Assembly: GCF_963678635.1 (NCBI RefSeq)
Contig: NW_026971410.1
Span: forward strand, 1-64,000
From: Symsagittifera roscoffensis
Taxonomy: Eukaryota; Xenacoelomorpha; Acoela; Convolutidae
DNA length: 64,000 nucleotides
Direction of reading: 5' to 3'
Shown: positions 9,656-21,433 of the stretch, piece by piece
Layout: every line of letters starts with the position of its first letter
How positions within the stretch are numbered: position 1 is the stretch's first letter
Made by a program: the position numbers and the translations under genes
The notes under the pieces: generated by a model
Seen by the model: only the letters and a program-made list of their open reading frames with translations
Told to the model about the DNA's origin: nothing
Databases searched by the model: none

Positions 9656-12600
9656 TTCGAGGGTTAAATCAGCTCGTATTGGAGCAGCATTTTTTTCCGC
9701 TCGCCACGCCTCCGATTTATGAGGTGTCATGCGCCTCGCTCCCTCCCTGTGGGGATCGGCGCCTTCTTCTAGTTCGATGTCGAGCTCGACGAAATTACAA
9801 CAACCAAAATTCGCTTTATGTTTTGAGCAATACAAACTCTCCCTCCACTATCTTACCTCTTAGATGCTCTATCCCCGGCAAAACCGCTTTGTTTCACTCT
9901 AGTTCATATGTCCAGACGCGTTCGGGAAAATTCGAGCAGCTCGATAAGCCGTCATCTGTTTCAGATCTCATTGAATTTTTTTTGAAGATCTCAATTCATT
10001 TATCTTTTTTAAAACGCAATCTTTACATGCGTGATTTGGACATTTCTTACTCGATGCTTCTTCAGATTCCGCTTTCTTCATATTCCGTCCTCATTGGGAA
10101 AGCGCAGCCAATTTTCTTTCCACACTGGATTGAAACCCTTGTGTCCAGTGTGTTCAACAATACACTCACATACAGCCCGTTTTGTGTGACGGAAAAGCTC
10201 GGCCTATAACCACTGAACTTTGACTGTATGGTTTCGGTGCCAGGCAAACCTGCTTACTATCCCTCAATGGGTTTATATTTCTCATCCCAAACATCGCTAC
10301 TACTGCCTGTCTGGGCTGTAGTTTAACTTTTCTGTCTAAAAAGATTGGTGTCTTTTCTCATCAATTGTTATCCTATTTACTGGTCAATTAACATACGACC
10401 TCTTTGTGTTCCTAATCCTTATCAGCCCATTATTGAGCTCGATCATCACGTCGAAGTTCCTGAAGAAGTCACGCCTCAAGATGAACTGATCCGAATCGCC
10501 AAGATTCTAACAACGAAAAATTTCATCCAGAGGTTCCGTCCTTCCTTATAAAGGACTTTTACTGAATTTCTCCCGGCTACGTATATGGCTCTGCGATTGG
10601 CGGCTGCCAATATTAAGCTTGTCCGTATCAGAGCCTCCTTGGTGAAACCCATCCTTTCGTATGTCTTTATCAGCATTAAACTGCAACTGGCAAAACGCAG
10701 GTCCAGTGTGGTGAAAAACTTGACATCGCCGAGCTTCGAGAGGGTCTCGTCAATGCGTGGTATTGGGTAAGCGTCCTTTATTGTCACCCTGTTCAGGTTG
10801 TGAAAGTCGCAGCAGAATCTTAGCTGTCCTCCATTCTTCTTGGCCATGACAACCCCACAAGTACAAGGTGACTTCGAGGGTTAAATCAGTTTGTCTTGGA
10901 AGCATTTTTTTCCGCTTGCCACGCCTCCGATTTATGAGGTGTCATGCACCTCGCTCGCTCCCTGTGAGGTGTTATTAAGCCTCGCTTGCCTTCTTCTAGT
11001 TCGATGTCGAGCTCGATGAAATTACAACAACCAAAATTCGCTTTATGTTTTTAGCAATACAAACTCTCCATCCTCTATCTCACCTCTTAGATGCTCTATC
11101 CCCGGCAAAACTGCTTTGTTTCACTCTATTTCATATGACAAGGAGCATTCGGGAAAATTCGAGCAGCTCGATAAGCCGTCATCTATTTTAGATCTCATTG
11201 AAAATATTTTTTTTTTGAAGATCTCAATTCATTTATCCTTTTTAAAACGCAATCTTTACATGCGTGATTTGGACAATTCTTTACTCGATGCTTCTTCAGG
11301 TTCCGCTTTCTTCATAGTCCGTCCTCATTGGGAAAGCGCAGCTAATTTTCCTTCCACACTGGATTGAAACCCTTGTGTCCAGTGTATTCAACAATACACT
11401 CACATACAGCCCGTTTTGTGTGACGGAAAAGCTCGGCCTATAACCACTGAACTTTGACTGTATGGTTTCGGTGCCAGGCAAACCTGCTTACTATCCCTCA
11501 ATGGGTTTACATTTCTCATCCCAAACATCGCTACTACTGCCTGTCTGGGCTGTAGTTTAACTTTTCTGTCTAAAAAGACTGGTGTCTTTTCTCATCAATT
11601 GTTATCCTATTTACTGGTCAATTAACATACGACCTCTCTGTGTTCCTAATCCTTATCAGCCCATTATTGAGCTCGATCATCACGTCGAAGTTCCTGAAGA
11701 AGTCACGCCTCAAGATGAACTGATCCGAATCGCCAAGATTCTACCAACGAAAAATTTCATCCAGAGGTTCCGTCCTTCCATATAAAGGACTGTTACTGAA
11801 ATTCTCCCGGCTACGTATATGGCTCTGCGATTGGCGGCTGCCAATATTAAGCTTGTCCGTATCAGAGCCTCCTTGGTGAAACCCATCCTTTCGTATGTCT
11901 TTATCAGCATTAAACTGCAACTGGCAAAACGCAGGTCCAGTGTGGTGAAAAACTTGACATCGCCGAGCTTCGAGAGGGTCTCGTCAATGCGTGGTATTGG
12001 GTAAGCGTCCTTTATTGTCACCCTGTTCAGGTTGTGAAAGTCGCATCAGAATCTTAGCTGTCCTCCATTCTTCTTGGCCATGACAACCCCACAAGTACAA
12101 AGTGACTTCGAGGGTTAAATCAGTTTGTCTTGGAGCAGCATTTTTTCCGCTTGCCACGCCTCCGATTTATGAGGTGTCATGCGCCTCGCTCGCTCCCTGT
12201 GAGGTGTCATCGCGCCTCGCTTGCCTTCTTCTAGTTCGATGTCGAGCTCGACGAAATTACAACAACCAAAATTCGCTTTATGTTTTTAGCAATACAAACT
12301 CTCCATCCTCTATCTCACCTCTTAGATGCTCTATCCCCGGCAAAACTTCTTTGTTTCACTCTATTTCATATGACAAGGAGCATTCGGGAAAATTCGAGCA
12401 GCTCGATAAGCCGTCATCTATTTTAGATCTCATTGAAAATATTTTTTTTTGAAGATCTCAACTCATTTATCCTTTTTAAAACGCAATCTTTACATGCGTG
12501 ATTTGGACAGTTCTTTACTCGATGCTTCTTCAGGTTACGCTTTCTTCATAGTCCGTCCTCATTGGGAAAGCGCAGCTAATTTTCCTTCCACACTGGATTG

Positions 12601-15600
12601 AAACCCTTGTGTCCAGTGTATTCAACAATACACTCACATACAGCCCGTTTTGTGTGACGGAAAAGCTCGGCCTATAACCACTGAACTTTGACTGTATGGT
12701 TTCGGTGCCAGGCAAACCTGCTTACTATCCCTCAATGGGTTTACATTTCTCATCCCAAACATCGCTACTACTGCCTGTCTGGGCTGTAGTTTAACTTTTC
12801 TGTCTAAAAAGATTGGTGTCTTTTCTCATCAATTGTTATCCTATTTACTGGTCAATTAACATACGACCTCTCTGTGTTCCTAATCCTTATCAGCCCATTA
12901 TTGAGCTCGATCATCACGTCGAAATTCCTGAAGAAGTCACGCCTCAAGATGAACTGATCCGAATCGCCAAGATTCTAACAACGAAAAATTTCATCCAGAG
13001 GTTCCGTCCTTCCATATAAAGGACTGTTACTGAAATTCTCCCGGCTACGTATATGGCTCTGCGATTGGCGGCTGCCAATATTAAGCTTGTCCGTATCAGA
13101 GCCTCCTTGGTGAAACCCATCCTTTCGTATGTCTTTATCAGCATTAAACTGCAACTGGCAAAACGCAGGTCCAGTGTGGTGAAAAACTTGACATCGCCGA
13201 GCTTCGAGAGGGTCTCGTCAATGCGTGGTATTGGGTAAGCGTCCTTTATTGTCACCCTGTTCAGGTTGTGAAAGTCGCAGCAGAATCTTAGCTGTCCTCC
13301 ATTCTTCTTGGCCATGACAACCCCACAAGTACAAGGTGACTTCGAGGGTTAAATCAGTTTGTCTTGGAGCAGAATTTTTTTCCGCTTGCCACGCCTCCGA
13401 TTTATGAGGTGTCATGCGCCTCGCTCGCTCCCTGTGAGGTGTCATCGCGCCTCGCTTGCCTTCTTCTAGTTCGATGTCGAGCTCGACGAAATTACAACAA
13501 CCAAAATTCGCTTTATGTTTTTAGCAATACAAACTCTCCATCCTCTATCTCACCTCTTAGATGCTCTATCTCCGGCAAAACTGCTTTGTTTCACTCTATT
13601 TCATATGACAAGGAGCATTCGGGAAAATTCGAGCAGCTCGATAAGCCGTCATCTATTTTAGATCTCATTGAAAATATTTTTTTTTTGAAGATCTCAATTC
13701 ATTTATCCTTTTTAAAACGCAATCTTTACATGCGTGATTTGGACAGTTCTTTACTCGATGCTTCTTCAGGTTCCGCTTTCTTCATAGTCCGTCCTCATTG
13801 GGAAAGCGCAGCTAATTTTCCTTCCACACTGGATTGAAACCCTTGTGTCCAGTGTATTCAACAATACACTCACATACAGCCCGTTTTGTGTGACGGAAAA
13901 GCTCGGCCTATAACCACTGAACTTTGACTGTATGGTTTCGGTGCCAGGCAAACCTGCTTACTATCCCTCAATGGGTTTACATTTCTCATCCCAAACATCG
14001 CTACTACTGCCTGTCTGGGCTGTAGTTTAACTTTTCTGTCTAAAAAGATTGGTGTCTTTTCTCATCAATTGTTATCCTATTTACTGGTCAATTAACATAC
14101 GACCTCTCTGTGTTCCTAATCCTTATCAGCCCATTATTGAGCTCGATCATCACGTCGAAGTTCCTGAAGAAGTCACGCCTCAAGATGAACTGATCCGAAT
14201 CGCCAAGATTCTAACAACAAAAAATTTCATCCAGAGGTTCCGTCCTTCCTTATAAAGGACTTTTACTGAAATTCTCCCGGCTACGTATATGGCTCTGCGA
14301 TTGGCGGCTGCCAATATTAAGCTTGTCCGTATCAGAGCCTCCTTGGTGAAACCCATCCTTTCGTATGTCTTTATCAGCATTAAACTGCAACTGGCAAAAC
14401 GCAGGTCCAGTGTGGTGAAAAACTTGACATCGCCGAGCTTCGAGAGGGTCTCGTCAATGCGTGGTATTGGGTAAGCGTCCTTTATTGTCACCCTGTTCAG
14501 GTTGTGAAAGTCGCATCAGAATCTTAGCTGTCCTCCATTCTTCTTGGCCATGACAACCCCACAAGTACAAGGTGACTTCGAGGGTTAAATCAGTTTGTCT
14601 TGGAGCAGCATTTTTTTCCGCTTGCCACGCCTCCGATTTATGAGGTGTCATGCGCCTCGCTCGCTCCCTGTGAGGTGTCATCGCGCCTCGCTTGCCTTCT
14701 TCTAGTTCGATGTCGAGCTCGACGAAATTACAACAACCAAAATTCGCTTTATGTTTTTAGCAATACAAACTCTCCATCCTCTATCTCACCTCTTAGATGC
14801 TCTGTCCCCGGCAAAACTGCTTTGTTTCACTCTATTTCATATGACAAGGAGCATTCGGGAAAATTCGAGCAGCTCGATAAGCCGTCATCTATTTTAGATC
14901 TCATTGAAAATATTTTTTTTTTGAAGATCTCAATTCATTTATCCTTTTTAAAACGCAATCTTTACATGCGTGATTTGGACAGTTCTTTACTCGATGCTTC
15001 TTCAGGTTCCGCTTTCTTCATAGTCCGTCCTCATTGGGAAAGCGCAGCTAATTTTCCTTCCACACTGGATTGAAACCCTTGTGTCCAGTGTATTCAACAA
15101 TACACTCACATACAGCCCGTTTTTTGTGACGGAAAAGCTCGGCCTATAACCACTGAACTTTGACTGTATGGTTTCGGTGCCAGGCAAACCTGCTTACTAT
15201 CCCTCAATGGGTTTACATTTCTCATCCCAAACATCGCTACTACTGCCTGTCTGGGCTGTAGTTTAACTTTTCTGTCTAAAAAGATTGGTGTCTTTTCTCA
15301 TCAATTGTTATCGTATTTACTGGTCAATTAACATACGACCTCTCTGTGTTCCTAATCCTTATCAGCCCATTATTGAGCTCGATCATCACGTCGAAGTTCC
15401 TGAAGAAGTCACGCCTCAAAATGAACTGATCCGAATCGCCAAGATTCTGACAACGAAAAATTTCATCCAGAGGTTCCGTCCTTCCATATAAAGGACTGTT
15501 ACTGAAATTCTCCCGGCTACGTTTATGGCTCTGCGATTGGCGGCTGCCAATATTAAGCTTGTCCGTATCAGAGCCTCCTTGGTGAAACCCATCCTTTCGT

Positions 15601-18097
15601 ATGTCTTTATCAGCATTAAACTGCAACTGGCAAAACGCAGGTCCAGTGTGGTGAAAAACTTGACATCGCCGAGCTTCGAGAGGGTCTCGTCAATGCGTGG
15701 TATTGGGTAAGCGTCCTTTATTGTCACCCTGTTCAGGTTGTGAAAGTCGCAGCAGAATCTTAGCTGTCCTCCATTCTTCTTGGCCATGACAACCCCACAA
15801 GTACAAGGTGACTTCGAGGGTTAAATCAGTTTGTCTTGGAGCAGAATTTTTTTCCGCTTGCCACGCCTCCGATTTATGAGGTGTCATGCGCCTCGCTCGC
15901 TCCCTGTGAGGGGTCATCGCGCCTCCCTTGCCTTCTTCTAGTTCGATTTCGAGCTCGACGAAATTACAACAACCAAAATTCGCTTTATGTTTTTAGCAAT
16001 ACAAACTCTCCATCCTCTATCTCACCTCTTAGATGCTCTATCCCCGGCAAAACGGCTTTGTTTCACTCTATTTCATATGACAAGGAGCATTCGGGAAAAT
16101 TCGAGCAGCTCGATAAGCCGTCATCTATTTCAGATCTCATTGACAATATTTTTTTTTGAAGATCTCAATTCATTTATCCTTTTTAAAACGCAATCTTTAC
16201 ATGCGTGATTTGGACAGTTCTTTACTCGATGCTTCTTCAGGTTCCGCTTTCTTCATAGTCCGTCCTCATTGGGAAAGCGCAGCTAATTTTCCTTCCACAC
16301 TGGATTGAAACCCTTGTGTCCAGTGTATTCAACAATACACTCACATACAGCCCGTTTTGTGTGACGGAAAAGCTCGGCCTATAACCACTGAACTTTGACT
16401 GTATGGTTTCGGTGCCAGGCAAACCTGCTTACTATCCCTCAATGGGATTACATTTCTCATCCCAAACATCGCTACTACTGCCTCTCTGGGCTGTAGTTTA
16501 ACTTTTCTGTCTAAAAAGATTGGTGTCTTTTCTCATCAATTGTTATCGTATTTACTGGTCAATTAACATACGACCTCTCTGTGTTCCTAATCCTTATCAG
16601 CCCATTATTGAGCTCGATCATCACGTCGAAGTTCCTGAAGAAGTCACGCCTCAAAATGAACTGATCCGAATCGCCAAGATTCTGACAACGAAAAATTTCA
16701 TCCAGAGGTTCCGTCCTTTCATATAAAGGACTGTTACTGAAATTCTCCCGGCTACGTATATGGCTCTGCGATTGGCGGCTGCCAATATTAAGCTTGTCCG
16801 TATCAGAATCTCCTTGGTGAAACCCATCCTTTCGTATGTCTTCATCAGCATTAAACTGCATTTGGCAAAACGCAGGTCCAGTGTGGTGAAAAACTTGACA
16901 TCGCCGAGCTTCGAGAGGGTCTCGTCAATGCGTGGTATTGGGTAAGCGTCCTTTATTGTCACCCTGTTCAGGTTGTGAAAGTCGCAGCAGAATCTTAGCT
17001 GTCCTCCATTCTTCTTGGCCATGACAACCCCACAAGTACAAGGTGACTTCGAGGGTTAAATCAGTTTGTCTTGGAGCAGAATTTTTTTCCGCTTGCCACG
17101 CCTCCGATTTATGAGGTGTCATGCGCCTCGCTCGCTCCCTGTGAGGTGTCATCGCCCTCTTCTGGTTCGATGTCGAGCTCAACGAAATTACAACAACCAA
17201 AATTCGCTTTATGTTTTGAGCAATACAAATTCTCCCTCCTCTATCTCACCTCTTAGATGCTCTATCCCCGGCAAAACTGCTTTGTTTTACTCTAGTTCAT
17301 ATGACAAGGAGCGTTCGGGAAAATTCGAGCAGCTCGATAAGCCGTCATATGTTTCAGATCTCCTTGAAAATATTTTTTTGAAGATCTCAATTCATTTATC
17401 CTTTTTAAAACGCAATCTTTACATGCGTGATTTGGACAGTTCTTTACTCCATGCTTCTTCGGGTTCCGCTTTCTTCATAGTCCGTCCTCATTGGGAAAGC
17501 GCAGCCAATTTTCCTTCCACACTGGATTGAAACCCTTGTGTCCAGTGTATTCAGCAATACACTCACATACAGCCCGTTTTGTGTGACGGAAAAGCTCCGG
17601 CCTATAACCACTGAACTTTGACTGTATGGTTTCGGTACTAGGCAAATCTGCTTACTATCACTCAATGGGTTTACTTTTCTCATCCCAAACATCGCTACTA
17701 CTGCCTGTCTGGGCTGTAATTTAATTTTTCTGTCCAAAAAGATTGGTAAGATTGATGTCTTTTCCCATCAGTTGTTATCCTATTTACTGGTCAATTAACA
17801 TACTTCCTCTCTGTGTTCCTAATGCTTATCAGCCCATTATTGAGCTCGATCATCACGTCGAAGTTCCTGAAGCAGTCACGCCTCAAGATGAACTGATCCG
17901 AGTCGCCAAGATTCTCACCACGAAAAAACTCATACAGAGGTTCTGTCCTCCCATATGAAGGAATGTTACTGAAGTTTTCCCGGCTACGTATATGGCTCTG
18001 CGAATTGCGGCTGCCATTATTAGGCTTGTCCGTATCAGATCCTACTTGGTGAAACCCATCCTTTTGTATGTCTTTATCAGCATTAAACTGCAACTGC
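9472..18097 (-). repeat. Seven-unit tandem array of a 1.235-kb PR-to-RT segment
   Basis: Units start (left edge, GGCAAAACGC or its variant) at 9472, 10689, 11923, 13157, 14393, 15629 and 16864. The last ends near 18097, so spacing is 1217, 1234, 1234, 1236, 1236, 1235 and about 1234 bp. Each unit runs on the minus strand from the protease flank (GFTKEALIRTSLILAAANRRA) to the RT block TTLDLRFA, where it is joined to the next protease flank (SCSLMLIKTYE). The same span in copy 2 is also about 1235 bp, so one segment was amplified head to tail. Units 2 to 6 are almost identical. Units 1 and 7, which join normal pol, differ more. The first array junction motif is absent at both outer ends. Confidence 0.9.
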
Positions 18098-18560
18098 TCG
18101 CGTGTCTAGGGGTCCTGTTACTCCGATTTTCTTTCCATCGGTGTCCAACAGATGTGCAGTCACTTCTGCTTCGTATCCAATGTGTACCGCAATTCTACAA
18201 TCTTTCAGCTCTTCTTGACTAAAATAAATCTGTCCTATTTTGTCATTGTCTGTCGTGACGTAGGTCTTGGTTTTTTTACTAAGTTCATCCACGTTTAGCA
18301 TCATTTGATATGGTCCGTAGACTTCCACGTAACGCCCGTGAAGTTTCATTGATCGAGTGCCACCCGTTATTAAAAAGGCTCGCACAGCTCTCGATTCAGT
18401 GCGTGGCTCTGCTTGTCTCGGATAATCCGCATAAACATACAGATGCATCATGGTGAACTCCGAAGTTTCACTTAGATTCCTGATTACCTGATGTCCCGAC
18501 AGAGAGATTATTGACTCAATCTTACTTAATTTCCCAACCCAAATGTCTGTCCGGAAACCA
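18083..18560 (-). pseudogene. Region before protease, family A copy 1
   Basis: The 122-residue frame matches residues 365-500 of the copy 2 Gag-Pol frame: RAVRAFLITGG, VYGPYQMMLNVD, IGQIYFSQEELKD, VHIGYEAEVTAHLLDTDGKK, then GPLDTRAVAV. In copy 2 the last is GLLDTGAVVS, the aspartic protease D-T-G motif. Here it reads D-T-R, so the active-site Gly is lost. It joins the last array unit without a break. Confidence 0.75.
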
Positions 18561-18599
18561 CATTCAACTTCATGCTCAAACTACTCAGTGCTTTAGTTT

Positions 18600-19160
18600 C
18601 TTCCACCACTGATGCTTCAAAGGCGCTGAGCTGTTTCTGAGTTCTCTTGTTTTCGAGTTCGAGCTTGAATTTTTGCTGTTATATAGTCAATTGTAAACTC
18701 GTTAGCTGCGGTTTCAGGCTCTGTTCCACTTGTTTCTTCTAGCACGGCTGGCATCTTTTTCATAGCCAGCTCCTGCGGTTTCTCTATCCTCCGTGCTTCC
18801 GCCTCGCTAATCAGGCGTGCTCTGATGGCTTTAACGCCTGACAGAGCCCCTTCGTGCCTTGGAAGCTTGATGTCCGCCACAGCATTTTAAAATTGTGGGC
18901 AATCTGATTTAAAATGACTCTTTAGGTTACAAAAGAAACATTTGGGGCCGAGTTTTGCAATCAATCCTCTCATAAAATCCTCATCATCTATGTCCGACGC
19001 TTCTTCATCTTCTGGTCCACAACTGATCGCTTTCATGCCCTGTTTATTGGTTGGACATGCCAATAGATCATGGTCAAACTACTTTTTGCAGGAGAGCTTG
19101 TCTTGTCCATGTCATCTCTGGGCTTGTACCACTTTTACCTTGGTTTGCAGATCCGTTGTT
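18600..19160 (-). pseudogene. Gag zinc-knuckle region, family A copy 1
   Basis: Near 18925-18965 the minus strand reads KCFFCNLKSHFKSDC, a C-x2-C-x4-H-x4-C zinc knuckle, followed by a stop, then VADIKLPRHEGALSGVKA (frame 18617-18880). Upstream (about 19040-19110) a second, damaged knuckle is visible (FDHDLLACPTNKQGMKA). The same C-terminal order is seen in copy 2 (residues 184-230), but only the second knuckle is kept there. These knuckles bind RNA in known Gag proteins. Confidence 0.7.
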
Positions 19161-19217
19161 AAAATTGGCATAATTGTTTTTGTACTGACCTGATCTCATC
19201 GGAGGCTTCAGTAATAG

Positions 19218-19568
19218 TTAATCTTTTGATTTAAGTAGCAGTACTTCCTGTGTAGGTGCATTGGTTGAAAGATGTGTGTAGTGGGTCGCTAACATTGTTC
19301 TGAGTTCATCGTTCTTCACGCCATTATTGAACCTTGAAGCTACTGCCAAGTTCATCCTGATGTTTGACTCGTCCGGTTGACTACGCTTTTTAAGCATTTC
19401 TAAGTCATCCAAGAACTTGTCTATGGTTTCATCTTGTCGTTGCCTTCGTTTCGCAAAGCTCATCGTGGCTTGGTGTCCTTGCACTCCCGAGCCGAAGCGA
19501 TTCAACAGGATGTAGCAGGATTTCAAAGGTTTTCTCAGCAGTGTCCCGCTGGTGATGCTTTTTGGCAA
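19218..19568 (-). pseudogene. Gag capsid C-terminal part, family A copy 1
   Basis: The 116-residue frame has the Ty3/gypsy capsid pattern: KRRQRQDETIDKFLDDLEML, then MNLAVASRFNNGVKNDELR and a final leucine/lysine stretch. This resembles the retrotrans_gag type, with a Q-x-x-x-E-S/T-I-x-x-F/Y motif. It is the only capsid sequence in the window. The gag of copy 2 goes directly from its coiled coil to the zinc knuckle and lacks it. Confidence 0.7.
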
Positions 19569-20745
19569 TCACGCATTTCAGGCATGTCCCTTCTAAGCTG
19601 CTGGTGAGCCCACTGCATTCTTGTCTTCATGTCAAGTCGCCTTCGTTAAACTGCAGCTTCATGACTTCTATCCAAGTATCTATACAACCTTCCGATTCAT
19701 CCTAATAATATCTCGGTTTCTTGAAAACCCCTATAGATTTCTCACCGCGCCCATTGGTCCCAGACAACCTTGTGAGGAAAACTCTAGGGACCTGTTCAGT
19801 GGTTCGAGCGCTGTCGTCAATGCAATTGTATCCCAAAAAAAATCCCGCTTGATTATTCATCTTTGTTGAGAATCTGCAACTTCCCGCCTTTCTGAATCGC
19901 TAGACTGAGCTCTTCCCTGACTCGAGTGATTTCAGTTTGTGGAATCACCTCTTCTGCTTGCATGTGCGTCTCGCGATGATCGTTCGTTCGAGATTGGCCT
20001 ACTGCCAATAGAACCTCCTCCGTTAATATTCATGACGTTGCCAGTTTGTTGTTCCCAGTGGTATGAGTTACCCTTCCTCTTTTTGACCCATATGTTTTTC
20101 CTATGTTTGAATGCTCGTTGAAATTCTCTCTCGGCTCTCTGCTTGCCCCTCTTGAGTGTGCTCATCTATTTCTAGATCCGGTCCTTGTTCCCAGTAGACC
20201 GTCCAATCTATCCATGATAGCCTGAGTGCGTCTTTCCATCATTGCGTCTGTCCTCGTATCAAAAATTCCAGGAGTCCTGCTCTTGTTGACTTCGAAGTTG
20301 CTCCAGATCGCCTCGCAATCGTTTCTTTCTTTCCTCAGCCTCCCTTTTCATTCGTGACAAATTCCTGGCCAAGTGCCTTTCCTTCGACTAACTTCCTGTC
20401 TGCTGCGGTTTATCTCCCCCCGCAGGCTTTCTCTCTCAACATGAAGTTCTCTTTCTAGTTCACTCATTCTTATTGACATCTGTTCACTCTAATCACCCAT
20501 GCAATCCTCAATCCTGGTCAAGGCCTCTTCCAGTGATGTTCCGTTGTCTACCAATGGAGTTATTACTGGTGGCGTCACCTTTTTCGTTCCAGGTAATTTA
20601 GTACTGGTCAAATTTCAAGTTTTCCTCTCTGTTTTGATGTTTCTTAATAATCTGCCTCTGGTTTCACTAGTTTGGTCCCTGACTCGGTGACCCTAGTCGT
20701 TCCCGTCTGCCTGAGTGGATTGGTCATTGTCATGAACTCTCTTGA
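19569..20745 (-). pseudogene. Gag middle region with coiled coil, family A copy 1
   Basis: Frames are badly broken. A 77-residue frame (19932-20165) is basic, with RGKQRAEREFQRAFKHRKN. Between 20170 and 20480 the minus strand is rich in E, R, L and K in short frames, matching the coiled-coil part (residues 86-165) of copy 2 Gag. Nothing else is recognised. Confidence 0.5.
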
Positions 20746-21433
20746 CTAGCGTAATCCATCAATTACTTTGTTTATGTTTCTGACCATACCAAACTGATCC
20801 GAATGGCCAGTCTCCATGTTTGTCGACGCCTTGTTTTCATGAGTCAAACTGTTCAGTCTCACTTGAGAAACAAAGTCATCAACTACTTCTTTGTCTTCCT
20901 TCTCGTCTTGGGTGTCTACTTCATCACCTGTTCCCGTTCCCATAGTAAACGGGAAAAATTTTTCTCGAATTGTTCTTGACTCGTTCCGAAAACGAGGAGG
21001 AGCTTGCCGTTTTCTCTGTCAGCCCATGCATCATATTATTTTCAGTAGGTGAGCCTCCATCTGCTGGATTTTCAGTCGCAAGGTCGGACAATTCCGACAT
21101 TTCCTCTCGATCAAGAAATACGGTTCTCACCAAGCCTTGTTCTACGGGAATAAATACACTTCTTAACCTACTGTTTTCTTTTCCTTCCGTTCCACATCCC
21201 ACCCGATTCTCATCCAGAGCGGGATTTGGATGGAAGATCTTTTCATCCAACTTTGCCCTTTCATCTTCGGGGGCCTTTTGACTCCTTGTTTCAATCAGCA
21301 TGGTGCCTGAAACTTTCTTTGCTTTCTCGGACCTTTCAACAAAAGGATCATTCAATGATTTCCTTTTTTGCTTTGGTATGAACTTCCTAGAGCTATCAGT
21401 TAGCTTAGGTATCTTCGAATTGTCTAGACTCAC
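20746..21433 (-). pseudogene. Gag N-terminal region, family A copy 1
   Basis: Two overlapping frames (20924-21433 and 20746-20943) start with MSLDNSKIPKLTDSSRKF. This lines up with the start of the copy 2 first frame (SLGSTTKIPRLSKGSTRKF). Both are acidic and Ser/Glu-rich. ATG at 21433 is the likely Gag start of copy 1. The frameshift at about 20930 breaks it. Confidence 0.65.

Noticed and set aside
10345-16726. Repeated plus-strand frames of 61-68 residues in each unit of the array
   Set aside because: They are the antisense of the PR-RT segment; the minus strand has RT and protease motifs, the plus strand none.
9472-18097. CRISPR-like array
   Set aside because: Units are 1.2 kb and continuous with no spacers, and derive from pol.
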